The position numbers were made by a program, and so were the translations under genes. Below are positions 8,912 to 16,544 of a stretch of 41,416 nucleotides of DNA, one piece after another. Within the stretch, counting starts at the first letter, position 1. Every line of letters starts with the position of its first letter. The notes beneath the pieces were generated by a model. That model was not told the origin of the DNA. It was given only the letters and a program-made list of their open reading frames with translations, and did not search any database. This DNA is from Alphaproteobacteria bacterium. GTDB lineage: Bacteria > Pseudomonadota > Alphaproteobacteria > Rs-D84. The stretch lies in assembly GCA_017436325.1 (NCBI GenBank), contig JAFSDI010000004.1:1-41416 (forward strand). Direction: 5' to 3'.

Positions 8912-9055
8912 ATGGCTGAAAAAAAAGAAAAATACGAAAATGCAACTAATAAAATAAAGCAGAAGAAAGTAAAAACTGCTGAAAGGGTTGCGCGTAAACC
9001 GGGGGTATTGGGAACGATTATGAATATCTTTTTCTTTGGTCGTGCACGCTATTAA
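8912..9055 (+). CDS. Small basic hypothetical protein, 47 residues
   Basis: I do not recognise this gene. It encodes 47 residues: a strongly charged Lys-rich first half (MAEKKEKYENATNKIKQKKV), then ERVARKPGVLGTIMNIF and a final FFGRARY. AGGTG stands 5-6 bases before the ATG, a promoter-like sequence precedes it, and the stop is followed by the rplQ leader. The Lys- and Arg-rich composition and its place between rpoA and rplQ would fit a small ribosome- or nucleic-acid-binding protein, but the hydrophobic GTIMNIFFF stretch could also point to membrane contact. It fills the only open part of the rpoA-rplQ gap. Confidence 0.55.
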   Translation: MAEKKEKYENATNKIKQKKVKTAERVARKPGVLGTIMNIFFFGRARY

Positions 9056-9155
9056 TAACTTAAATCTGCGGTTCTGGCAATGGTGTCAGGTCGTGGAAGT
9101 CTCAAAATAATCCCGTCCCATGGTGGGGCAGGGCAGAAACACAAAGGAGTAATCG

Positions 9156-9590
9156 ATGAGACATATGAAAGCAGGTCGTACTTTCAATCGCGACACAAAT
9201 GCTCGCAAGGCCTTGTTTATTGGTCTGGCAAAAAATTTGATTGAAAAAGAACAGATTAAGACAACTTTGCCAAAGGCAAAAGATTTGCGCAGTGTCGTTG
9301 AGAAGTTGATTACCCGCGCAAAAGTTGATTCTGTTGCAAATCGTCGTTTGACTGCAAGTGAATTGGGCAATTCTTCGGCGGCAACTGTTAAAAAGTTGTT
9401 CGAAGTTTTGGGACCACGCTATGCAAATCGTAACGGTGGTTATACACGTGTGTTAAAGGCTGGGTTTCGTTATGGCGATGCAGCACCAATGGCGATTATT
9501 GAATTGGTTGAACGTGATGTTAATGCTAAAAAAGCGCCAGTTGCACCAGTTGTAGAAGAAAAAGCAACAGAAGAAAAAACAGAAGCATAA
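9156..9590 (+). CDS. rplQ: 50S ribosomal protein L17
   Basis: Large-subunit protein near the peptide exit tunnel. The 144 residues begin [20 protein letters not shown], the family's hallmark start, and include RDVN near the end of the core domain. A tail of about 25 residues rich in Ala, Val, Lys and Glu extends beyond the core, as in other alphaproteobacterial L17 proteins. AAAGGAG precedes the ATG. The gene is preceded by the 47-residue gene and followed by a strong terminator. Confidence 0.97.
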   Translation: MRHMKAGRTFNRDTNARKALFIGLAKNLIEKEQIKTTLPKAKDLRSVVEKLITRAKVDSVANRRLTASELGNSSAATVKKLFEVLGPRYANRNGGYTRVLKAGFRYGDAAPMAIIELVERDVNAKKAPVAPVVEEKATEEKTEA

Positions 9591-9691
9591 GTGACATATT
9601 GCTTATGTGAAAATCTGTAAGTAAACTGTATCTTGGTAAATAATAATCTGATTATTCTATTTGGATACCGGTTTGTTTAGTGGATATTAAT

Positions 9692-9721
9692 AAAAACCCC
9701 GATGATTATATCGGGGTTTTT
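9692..9721. terminator. Bidirectional terminator between rplQ and bamD
   Basis: AAAAACCCCGAT, a six-base loop and ATCGGGGTTTTT form a perfect 12-bp hairpin with T-runs on both strands, serving the convergent rplQ and bamD. Confidence 0.93.
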
Positions 9722-9724
9722 GTC

Positions 9725-10465
9725 TTAGTGATTTTTTTGATGTTTGTCTAATCGTGATGTCCATTCGTTATCTGGAAAATTTAGACGCAACATTTCTGCA
9801 TAGCCAGCTGCTTGTTCGGGTAGGCCGATTGCAGTATAGCATTCTGTTAAGCGGTACATAGCCTCAGCCGGCATAACTGTTTCTTGGGCATCTTTGATAA
9901 CAGACTGCAGACGATTAATCGCGCTGGGCCAATTTTCACGCGCCATATCATTGCGTGCAGAATACATTACTTTGCCTGCAATATAGTTTTTTAGAATCAA
10001 TATTTTATTTTCTGCATTTTTTGCATAGGGACTGTTTGGGAAACGTTGTACTAATGTTTGAAATTGCTGTAATGCATATGCGGATTCCCCTGGTTCGCGG
10101 CGAACGTCACTGACCTGACGATAATGACACATTGCGCGTAAATACATTACATATGGTACGTCTTTATGACCGGGGTGAAAACGCATAAACCTGTCTGTTG
10201 TTAAAATCGCACCTGCAAAATCGTTGTCCATATAATATGAATATGCTGCCATTATTAATGCGTCTGGGGCCCAAGGGCTGGCAGGATGTTGGCTTTCTGC
10301 TTTTAGAAATTCTGTGGCGGCGGCTTCATAATTTTCATCGTTGAATTCTGTGTATGCTGTTGAATAAATGTCAGTCAAGGTTTTGTCAACGATGATTTCA
10401 TTGTTTGTGCCGGTGCAACCGCCCAGTACGCTTAATAATCCCACCAAGATAATTTGTTTTTTCAT
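9725..10465 (-). CDS. bamD: Outer membrane assembly lipoprotein BamD
   Basis: Essential lipoprotein of the BAM complex, which inserts beta-barrel proteins into the outer membrane. It has a lipoprotein signal with lipobox LGGC (Cys17) followed by TPR-like repeats: YTEFNDENYEAAATEFLKAE, FAGAILTTDRFMRFHPGHKD, YALQQFQTLVQRFPNSPYAKNA. The 246-residue length and the YVMYLRAMCHYRQ segment fit BamD/YfiO. It is divergent from murJ, with about 53 bp between starts. Only BamD is seen here; BamA lies elsewhere. Confidence 0.94.
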   Translation of the reverse strand: MKKQIILVGLLSVLGGCTGTNNEIIVDKTLTDIYSTAYTEFNDENYEAAATEFLKAESQHPASPWAPDALIMAAYSYYMDNDFAGAILTTDRFMRFHPGHKDVPYVMYLRAMCHYRQVSDVRREPGESAYALQQFQTLVQRFPNSPYAKNAENKILILKNYIAGKVMYSARNDMARENWPSAINRLQSVIKDAQETVMPAEAMYRLTECYTAIGLPEQAAGYAEMLRLNFPDNEWTSRLDKHQKNH

Positions 10466-10481
10466 TGTGTTATTTCCTGTC

Positions 10482-10511
10482 TTGATTTTTATTTCCGTAT
10501 CGCAGTATAAT
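10482..10511 (+). promoter_or_regulatory. Promoter of murJ, giving a leaderless mRNA
   Basis: TTGATT (10482-10487), an 18-nt spacer and TATAAT (10506-10511). The ATG of murJ follows only 7 nt after TATAAT, so transcription would begin at or next to the start codon, and no ribosome site is present. Confidence 0.65.
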
Positions 10512-10518
10512 CTAAACT

Positions 10519-11979
10519 ATGAAACTAGGCAAACATATTTTCGGGGTTGGTGCAATGACTGGTATCAGCCGTATTTTTGGCTTTGTGCGTGATATGCTGA
10601 TTGCGCGCGTGCTGGGTGCAGGAAAGTTATCGGATATATTTTTGGCCGCATTTAAGTTGCCGAATCTATTTCGTGACTTGTTGGGCGAAGGGGCATTGTC
10701 TGCAATTTTTATACCGATGTATACCGATTCAAAAAAAGATGAAAATTTTGCAAGGAATGTTTTTTCTTGGTTGATGGTCGGGTTGTTGGGGATTGTAATT
10801 CTGTTTGAAATATTTATGCCATTGGTTGTTTGTGTGTTGGCCCCAGGATTTGATGAAATCGCAGGTAAAATGGAAATGACTGTTTTGATTGCGCGTATAA
10901 TGTTTGTATATGTTATTTTTATATGTGGCGCGGCTTTCTTGTCTGCTATTTTAAATGCGTTTTCAAGATTTTTACTGGCGGCATTTATGCCTGTGTTATT
11001 AAATATTATGTTGATAGCTGCGTTGTTGATAGCAATGTTTTTTGGCAGTGAAAATGTCTTGTATTTAATGGCCGGGACTGTTGTGTTGTCTGGAATTATA
11101 CAGTTTTTAATTTTATGGTCGCGAATCAGAAAAAATCATTTTGGATTGCGATTAATTGTACCGCGATGGACACCCAAAATAAAAAGCTTGTTTAAACGTA
11201 TGGGGGTTAGTATTGTTGGCACTGGTTTTTATCAAATTACTATGATTGTTGGTACCTTGGTGGCCAGCTTTCAAAGTGGTGCCGTTTCATGGTTGTATTA
11301 TTCAGATAGAATCGTTCAGTTGCCTTTTGCGATGATTGGTTTGGCAGTTGGAACTGTTTTGATGTCATCTATATCTAATGCATTGGCGGATAATAATATG
11401 CGCAGTGTTTATATTCAGCAAAATTCTTCTTTGCGGCGTTCTATGATGCTGATATTGCCGTGTGTGGTGGGATTGATGATTTTGGCTGAACCAATAATAA
11501 AAAACTTGTTTGAATATGGCGCATGGACCCCAGAATCAACGACGGCTGTGGCGCGCGCAATAATGATTCAAGTGCTGGTTTTACCAGCAATGATGGTTAG
11601 CCAAATTTATAGCAAGACTCTTTATGCGTCTCAAGATGTTAAAACACCTGTTAAGACAAGTATGATTTCGCTGGGGGTGGCAGCTGGGTTATATCTGGGG
11701 TTGTTCCCGTTGTTTGGATACTTGGCGGTTCCAATCGGTATTGTTGTTAGTGGATATTTAAAGAATTATTTGTTGGGGTGTGCGTGCAGAAAACGTGGAT
11801 TGATAAATCATGACAGACATACATTCCGTACGGTTGTTGCGTTTGGTGTGTGGGCAATTATCTTGGGAATTGGATTAGCGGCATTACCAATAACGAATAT
11901 ATTTGCTTTGGCTGGGGCGATTGCGGGATATGCGATTCTTTATTTGCCGGTCGCCTTTGTTATTGACAGGAAATTATAG
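10519..11979 (+). CDS. murJ: Lipid II flippase MurJ
   Basis: Polytopic inner-membrane protein (MviN/MATE fold) that flips lipid II to the periplasm for peptidoglycan synthesis. The 486 residues contain some 13-14 hydrophobic segments. The family hallmark runs SRIFGFVRDMLIARVLGAG, DIFLAAFKLPNLFRDLLGEG and ALSAIFIPMY at the N-terminus, with the conserved Arg residues present. The start at 10519 directly follows a TATAAT box, so the message is probably leaderless. It is divergent from bamD. Presence of murJ with dacA and the rlpA-like gene shows that a peptidoglycan wall is made. Confidence 0.96.
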   Translation: MKLGKHIFGVGAMTGISRIFGFVRDMLIARVLGAGKLSDIFLAAFKLPNLFRDLLGEGALSAIFIPMYTDSKKDENFARNVFSWLMVGLLGIVILFEIFMPLVVCVLAPGFDEIAGKMEMTVLIARIMFVYVIFICGAAFLSAILNAFSRFLLAAFMPVLLNIMLIAALLIAMFFGSENVLYLMAGTVVLSGIIQFLILWSRIRKNHFGLRLIVPRWTPKIKSLFKRMGVSIVGTGFYQITMIVGTLVASFQSGAVSWLYYSDRIVQLPFAMIGLAVGTVLMSSISNALADNNMRSVYIQQNSSLRRSMMLILPCVVGLMILAEPIIKNLFEYGAWTPESTTAVARAIMIQVLVLPAMMVSQIYSKTLYASQDVKTPVKTSMISLGVAAGLYLGLFPLFGYLAVPIGIVVSGYLKNYLLGCACRKRGLINHDRHTFRTVVAFGVWAIILGIGLAALPITNIFALAGAIAGYAILYLPVAFVIDRKL

Positions 11980-11993
11980 TATATAAATAAAAT

Positions 11994-12022
11994 TTGAATA
12001 TCGGACTTTTTTATGGTATTAT
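11994..12022 (+). promoter_or_regulatory. Likely promoter of the rlpA-like gene
   Basis: TTGAAT (11994-11999), 17 nt, TATTAT (12017-12022), followed by TAAGGAG and the ATG at 12058. Confidence 0.5.
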
Positions 12023-12057
12023 ATTAGTATAATTAGAATGTAAGGAGTCTTAAAACC

Positions 12058-12948
12058 ATGAAAAAAATTATATCTTTGACTGCATTAATCGCAATGTTGG
12101 CGGGATGTGCAGACCTTAGTCAAACAGGCTCAGCAAATGTTATGTCAGATGGATTTGGTGAAGAACCGTTGGTTGCAGCACCAGTGGATGCACAGCAATC
12201 CTTGAATGATGCATATTTGATGACGGCGGCCCCAAAGTATTATGTTGGGTCTGCGTATAAAGTTGATGGGGTGCAGTATATCCCTGTTGAGGATTTAACA
12301 TATAATCAAACGGGTGTTGCTGGTGTAATACCGATGGAGTTGAATGGTACAAAAACTAGTAATGGTGAGGTGTTTGATGCTGCACAAATGTTAGCAACCA
12401 GCAAGACTTTACCTTTGCCAACGATTGCACGTGTTACAAATTTGGAAAATGGTCAGTCTGTAATTGTTCGTGTGAATAATCGTGGGCCTTTTGTAAATAC
12501 ACGTTTAATGGATTTGTCACCTGCGGCAGCACAGCAGATTGGATTAAATGGTCAGGGTAAGGTACAAATTCAGGTCTTGGCAGAACAATCGACAGCTGTT
12601 AAAAATGCAACATTGGGTGTTGTTGCCCAGCCAGTAGGTGAAACAGTTGTTGTTGAAACAACTGCGGCAGCACCTGCAACGCCTGAGGCAGTTGCACCAC
12701 AGGTAACCGGCGAATATAGTGTTCAGGTTGCAGCTTTTTATGCACAAGATAGTGCCGATTCTTTGGCGCAGCGTATGAAGGCATATGGTGATGCGGTTGT
12801 TATTAACGAAGGTGATATGTTTAAAGTGCGTATCATTAATTTGGATGCAACAAAGGCGCGTGGTGTGATTGATGCGTTACGTAATAATGAAGGTATGGCC
12901 CCAGGATTGTTAAAGAATGGTCGTTGGGTAAATGCCGATAGTATTTAA
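12058..12948 (+). CDS. rlpA: RlpA-like septal lipoprotein with SPOR domain, likely without enzymatic activity
   Basis: A lipoprotein (lipobox LAGC, Cys17) with a double-psi beta-barrel domain (about 80-185), an Ala/Val/Pro linker and a C-terminal SPOR domain (about 220-295, SVQVAAF) that would bind denuded glycan at the septum. The RlpA landmarks are clear: LPLPTIARVTNLENGQSVIV and DLSPAAAQQIGL. But AAH-xTLP reads ATSKTLP and NDRGP reads NNRGP, so the His and Asp reported as needed for the lytic transglycosylase of Pseudomonas RlpA are both missing. It probably acts as a structural septal protein. A terminator follows directly. Confidence 0.88.
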   Translation: MKKIISLTALIAMLAGCADLSQTGSANVMSDGFGEEPLVAAPVDAQQSLNDAYLMTAAPKYYVGSAYKVDGVQYIPVEDLTYNQTGVAGVIPMELNGTKTSNGEVFDAAQMLATSKTLPLPTIARVTNLENGQSVIVRVNNRGPFVNTRLMDLSPAAAQQIGLNGQGKVQIQVLAEQSTAVKNATLGVVAQPVGETVVVETTAAAPATPEAVAPQVTGEYSVQVAAFYAQDSADSLAQRMKAYGDAVVINEGDMFKVRIINLDATKARGVIDALRNNEGMAPGLLKNGRWVNADSI

Positions 12949-12954
12949 ATAAAG

Positions 12955-12981
12955 ACTGCCTTAATATTAGGCAGTTTTTTA
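12955..12981 (+). terminator. Terminator of the rlpA-like gene
   Basis: ACTGCC, nine-base loop, GGCAGT followed by TTTTT, seven bases after the stop codon. Confidence 0.85.
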
Positions 12982-13106
12982 TTTGTTATTAGATTCACCT
13001 GAAACAGGTTCTGCTAAATGCAGATGCAGCGCTATTCTTAACAAATATAAATATTTATAAAATTGATAAAAATGATAGAAACATTTAAAAATGTAAATTG
13101 AATAAA

Positions 13107-13682
13107 CTAGCCAAGCTGGCGCTTTCGTGTATATTGCCAGAATGTTTGTGAAATATGGGGGGGATTCTTTGGCAGTGTTTCTGTTTGGACTGTTATTTGT
13201 TTGGCTGCCCATTTGTTTGGTGTAAAAAATGTATTAATATCTACGGGAAAATAAGTATATTGTTCTGGGTTTTGTATAATTTGTTTTTGTAATTTTGGGC
13301 TTTCGATTTTAGTCAGATAAAATATATCGATTAAATCTTGGGATAATACGTATTTATAAATTTGCGCGCCACCACAGATAAATATTTTATCATAGTGTTT
13401 AAAGTTGGCTATTGCAGATTCAATACTTGATGCGTGCCAATAATTTAAATCTATCATTTCATCATTGTGTTTAGAACTGCAGATAATATTGATTCTGTTT
13501 TTTAGCGGTTGATTGTTCATACCTGTGAAGGTATTTTTACCAAATATACATGGATATGGTGTGGTTGTTATCTTGAAATATTTTAAGTCTGCTGGACAAT
13601 ACCATGGCATAACATTATTTTTCCCGATAACATTTTCGGGACCAACAGCAACAATTGCGCAAATCTTAGTCTTTTTATTCAT
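13107..13682 (-). CDS. folA: Dihydrofolate reductase
   Basis: Reduces dihydrofolate to tetrahydrofolate with NADPH. The 191 residues show the family landmarks: VIGKNNVMPW with the following PADLKYFK (active-site Asp), CIFGKNTF for the MGRKT motif, and the C-terminal CGGAQIYKYVL for the GG-x-x-IY motif. I chose the ATG at 13682; a TTG at 13748 would add 22 residues without similarity to the family. No good ribosome site is seen. No thyA lies next to it. The MPWYCPAD loop and the GKN in place of GRK are somewhat divergent, which could affect trimethoprim binding. Confidence 0.92.
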   Translation of the reverse strand: MNKKTKICAIVAVGPENVIGKNNVMPWYCPADLKYFKITTTPYPCIFGKNTFTGMNNQPLKNRINIICSSKHNDEMIDLNYWHASSIESAIANFKHYDKIFICGGAQIYKYVLSQDLIDIFYLTKIESPKLQKQIIQNPEQYTYFPVDINTFFTPNKWAAKQITVQTETLPKNPPHISQTFWQYTRKRQLG

Positions 13683-13846
13683 TTTATACAGCCGTTTGTT
13701 TTGCAGGATATGGTCTAAATTCGTAATAATAACCGAAAATATCACCAATAATTGCCTTTAATGAATATTAATAATATTAATTTTTAACTGTTTTTCAAGT
13801 TGATGATATTTATTTTCTCTATTGACCAGGGGGGGCAATTTTTACT

Positions 13847-15076
13847 ATGGTTTATGTTATGAGAAGAATGTTTTTCTTTTTTATTGTATTGTTTTCTGGC
13901 GTTTTATCTGTTGGTGCATTTGGTGCGCAATATCGTGCGGCACTGGTTGCTGATATGGATACAGGACGTGTGTTATACCAAGAAAATGCAAATCAATTGA
14001 ATTATCCTGCTAGTCTGACTAAGATTATGACGTTGTATTTGACGTTTGATGCGTTGGAACATGGGCGTTTGTCTTTGGACGATTATTTGATTGTATCTCA
14101 ATCTGCGGCGAATGCGGAACCAGTAAAACTGGGGTTGATGGCGGGTGCTAAAATCAAGGTTGAAGATGCGATAAAGGCTGTTGCTGTGTATAGTGCAAAT
14201 GATGTTGCACGTGTGTTGGCAGAAAATCTTAAGGGTGGACAAGAAGAGTCTTTTGCAGATTTGATGACGCGTGTTGCGCGTGAAATAGGGTTAAATAATA
14301 CTAATTTTGAGAATTCTTCTGGTTTGCCAAATGATGATCATATGTCGACTGCGCGTGATATTGCGTTGTTGTCGATGGCTGTGTATAAGCATTTCCCACA
14401 ATATTGGTACTTTTTTGGTATAAAGTCATGGACTTATAATGGTAAGACGTATACAAATGGAAATCGATTGCTGACATCATTTAATGGTTGCGATGGTATG
14501 AAAACAGGGTATACAAAAAAGTCAAAGTATTCATTGGTTGCAACTGCAAATCGTAATGGGCGACACTTGATGTCTGTGGTTTTGGGGGCTGAAAATAAAG
14601 ACGTTCGGGCAAATGTTGCAGCGCAAATGTTAACCAAAGGTTTTTTAATGCTGCAAAATGATGAACCGCCAATCGTTCATAATACTTATGTGCCGCCAGT
14701 TGAAAAAACAACAGATGTAATGGTAAATAATGCATCTGCGATGGTTGAATATAGTGGGCCAAATACATTTTCTGCGGCATATAATGCTGCAACATCTGCC
14801 GCAACACCAAAATATAATGCAATTAAAAATACGTCACAAAAATCAACAGTTGTAACCAATGGTGGTACAGGTGTTCAGTTCGGTGCTTTTTCGTCTGAAA
14901 CAGCGGCGAAAAATCAGGTTGTAAATGTTCGTAATAAACTGGGGGTGAATGCTGTTGTTGAACCAACGGGCAGTGGACTTTATCGTGTTCGTGTATATGG
15001 GGTAAGTGAATCTGTGGCCCAGAATTTAAAATCGTCTGCAACTGCAAATGGTATTGACAGTTATGTTTTTCATTAG
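13847..15076 (+). CDS. dacA: D-alanyl-D-alanine carboxypeptidase with SPOR domain
   Basis: Periplasmic penicillin-binding protein of the DacA/DacF group that trims the terminal D-Ala from peptidoglycan stem peptides. After a signal peptide (about 1-27) come the active-site motifs SLTK (56-59), SAN (116-118) and KTG (219-221). A low-complexity Ala/Thr/Asn linker leads to a SPOR domain at about 340-409 (VQFGAFSSETAAKNQV), the second SPOR protein in this stretch. SPOR domains are frequent on alphaproteobacterial DacA proteins and target them to the septum. A G-run before the ATG may serve as ribosome site. ATGs at codons 5 and 8 are possible alternatives. Confidence 0.94.
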   Translation: MVYVMRRMFFFFIVLFSGVLSVGAFGAQYRAALVADMDTGRVLYQENANQLNYPASLTKIMTLYLTFDALEHGRLSLDDYLIVSQSAANAEPVKLGLMAGAKIKVEDAIKAVAVYSANDVARVLAENLKGGQEESFADLMTRVAREIGLNNTNFENSSGLPNDDHMSTARDIALLSMAVYKHFPQYWYFFGIKSWTYNGKTYTNGNRLLTSFNGCDGMKTGYTKKSKYSLVATANRNGRHLMSVVLGAENKDVRANVAAQMLTKGFLMLQNDEPPIVHNTYVPPVEKTTDVMVNNASAMVEYSGPNTFSAAYNAATSAATPKYNAIKNTSQKSTVVTNGGTGVQFGAFSSETAAKNQVVNVRNKLGVNAVVEPTGSGLYRVRVYGVSESVAQNLKSSATANGIDSYVFH

Positions 15077-15092
15077 TACCTTATGGTGTAAA

Positions 15093-15692
15093 ATGAATCC
15101 AAAAATAGAAAAGTTAATAAAATTATTTGCAAAATTGCCACGCGTTGGTTCGCGTGGGGGACAGCGTATTGCACTGGCGCTGTTGCAAGATAAGACAGGG
15201 CGCGGGGCGGCATTGGCATCTGCGATAATTGATGCCACAGAAAATATTGCACCATGTCCGTGTTGTGGTGTTTTAACAGATTCTAATGCAGAATGTTGTG
15301 AATTTTGTCGTGATTTAAGTCGTCAAAATGGGCAATTATGTATTGTACGTGATTTGTCGGATGTTTGGGTTTTGGAAAAATCATCTGTTTTTCAAGGACG
15401 TTATCATATTATTGGTGGTTTGTTGTCTGGTGCGTCTGGTATCTTGCCACAGGATTTAAATATCGCACAAATACCAGAACGAATTGCCAAAGAGAAAATT
15501 ACAGAAATTATTTTTGCATTGCCGAATACTGTCGAAGGTAAAACAACACAACATTATGTTATGTCTGTGATAGGTGATGTTAATGGGGTTGGTTTTTCTG
15601 AATTAGCATCTGGTGTGCCATTGGGGGGGGATTTGGATTATTTAGATGATGGTACGTTAACATTGGCTTTTGGGGGGCGTAAGACATTATGA
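15093..15692 (+). CDS. recR: Recombination mediator RecR
   Basis: Acts with RecF and RecO in loading RecA at gaps. The 199 residues carry the helix-hairpin-helix LPRVGSRGGQRIAL, the zinc finger Cys55/57-58 and Cys69/72 (CPCC and CEFC), and the Toprim domain with IVRDLSDVWVLE and the C-terminal ELASGVPLGGDLDYLDDGTL. The ATG at 15093 fits the family start; a longer form from 15048 would overlap dacA. Its TGA stop overlaps the rsmA start as ATGA. The usual partners dnaX and ybaB are not adjacent. Confidence 0.96.
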   Translation: MNPKIEKLIKLFAKLPRVGSRGGQRIALALLQDKTGRGAALASAIIDATENIAPCPCCGVLTDSNAECCEFCRDLSRQNGQLCIVRDLSDVWVLEKSSVFQGRYHIIGGLLSGASGILPQDLNIAQIPERIAKEKITEIIFALPNTVEGKTTQHYVMSVIGDVNGVGFSELASGVPLGGDLDYLDDGTLTLAFGGRKTL

Positions 15693-16513
15693 CAGATAAA
15701 ATTTTTTCCTTGGCACCTGTATCTGTAATGATGCGTGCACATGGATTAGAGCCTAAGAAGCAATTTGGGCAAAATTTTTTGTTTGATCTTAATTTAACTG
15801 GGCGTATTGCGCGTAGTGTTCCAAATATAAAATCTGTGCCAGTTGTTGAAGTTGGACCTGGGCCAGGGGGATTAACGCGTGCATTGTTAATGGCGGGTGC
15901 ACCACGTGTTATCGCGATTGAAAAAGATAAAACAACTGCGCCAATTTTATTGGATATAATAAGCGCGTCTGATGATAGATTAAGTGTGATTTTTGATGAT
16001 GCATTGCGTGTGAACTTAGCGGATTTAGGGTTAAAAGAATATGCGGTTTGTGCGAATTTGCCGTATAATGTTGGTACTGAATTATTGGTCGGCTGGTTGC
16101 AGAAAATTGCATCAGGGGAACCAATACGTTCTTTGACGTTGATGTTCCAGCGTGAGGTTGCACAGCGTATCATCGCAAAACCAAATGATAAAGCATATGG
16201 ACGGCTGTCTATATTAACATCACTGATTGCAGATGCAAAAATCTTGTTTGATGTCCCCAGTACCGCTTTTTTCCCACAGCCAAAGGTTCAGAGTGCGGTG
16301 GTTCAAATCATCCCAAATCTTGAAAAAATTCAAAAGATTGAAAATTTGGGGGCGATAGAACAAATAACTGCGCGCTTGTTTAATCATCGGCGCAAGATGA
16401 TACGCGCAATAATTCCAAATGTAGAGTGGGAAAGGTTTGGATTAACTGGGGCAGAACGTGCTGAAAATTTAACACCAGAAACATTTGCATTGTTGGCTAA
16501 AAGTTTGCTATAG
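15689..16513 (+). CDS. rsmA: 16S rRNA dimethyladenosine transferase RsmA/KsgA
   Basis: SAM-dependent enzyme that dimethylates A1518 and A1519 of 16S rRNA, a late step in 30S assembly. Motifs: KKQFGQNFLFD near 25-35, the SAM loop VEVGPGPGGLTRALL near 54-68, and the catalytic NLPYN near 122-126. The 274-residue length is normal. It overlaps recR by 4 bp (ATGA), so it is translationally coupled, and the antiporter gene follows after 31 bp, making a probable recR-rsmA-antiporter operon. Confidence 0.97.
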   Translation: MTDKIFSLAPVSVMMRAHGLEPKKQFGQNFLFDLNLTGRIARSVPNIKSVPVVEVGPGPGGLTRALLMAGAPRVIAIEKDKTTAPILLDIISASDDRLSVIFDDALRVNLADLGLKEYAVCANLPYNVGTELLVGWLQKIASGEPIRSLTLMFQREVAQRIIAKPNDKAYGRLSILTSLIADAKILFDVPSTAFFPQPKVQSAVVQIIPNLEKIQKIENLGAIEQITARLFNHRRKMIRAIIPNVEWERFGLTGAERAENLTPETFALLAKSLL

Positions 16514-16544
16514 TTTTTATGTGGATTTAAAGTAGAGAGAATAT

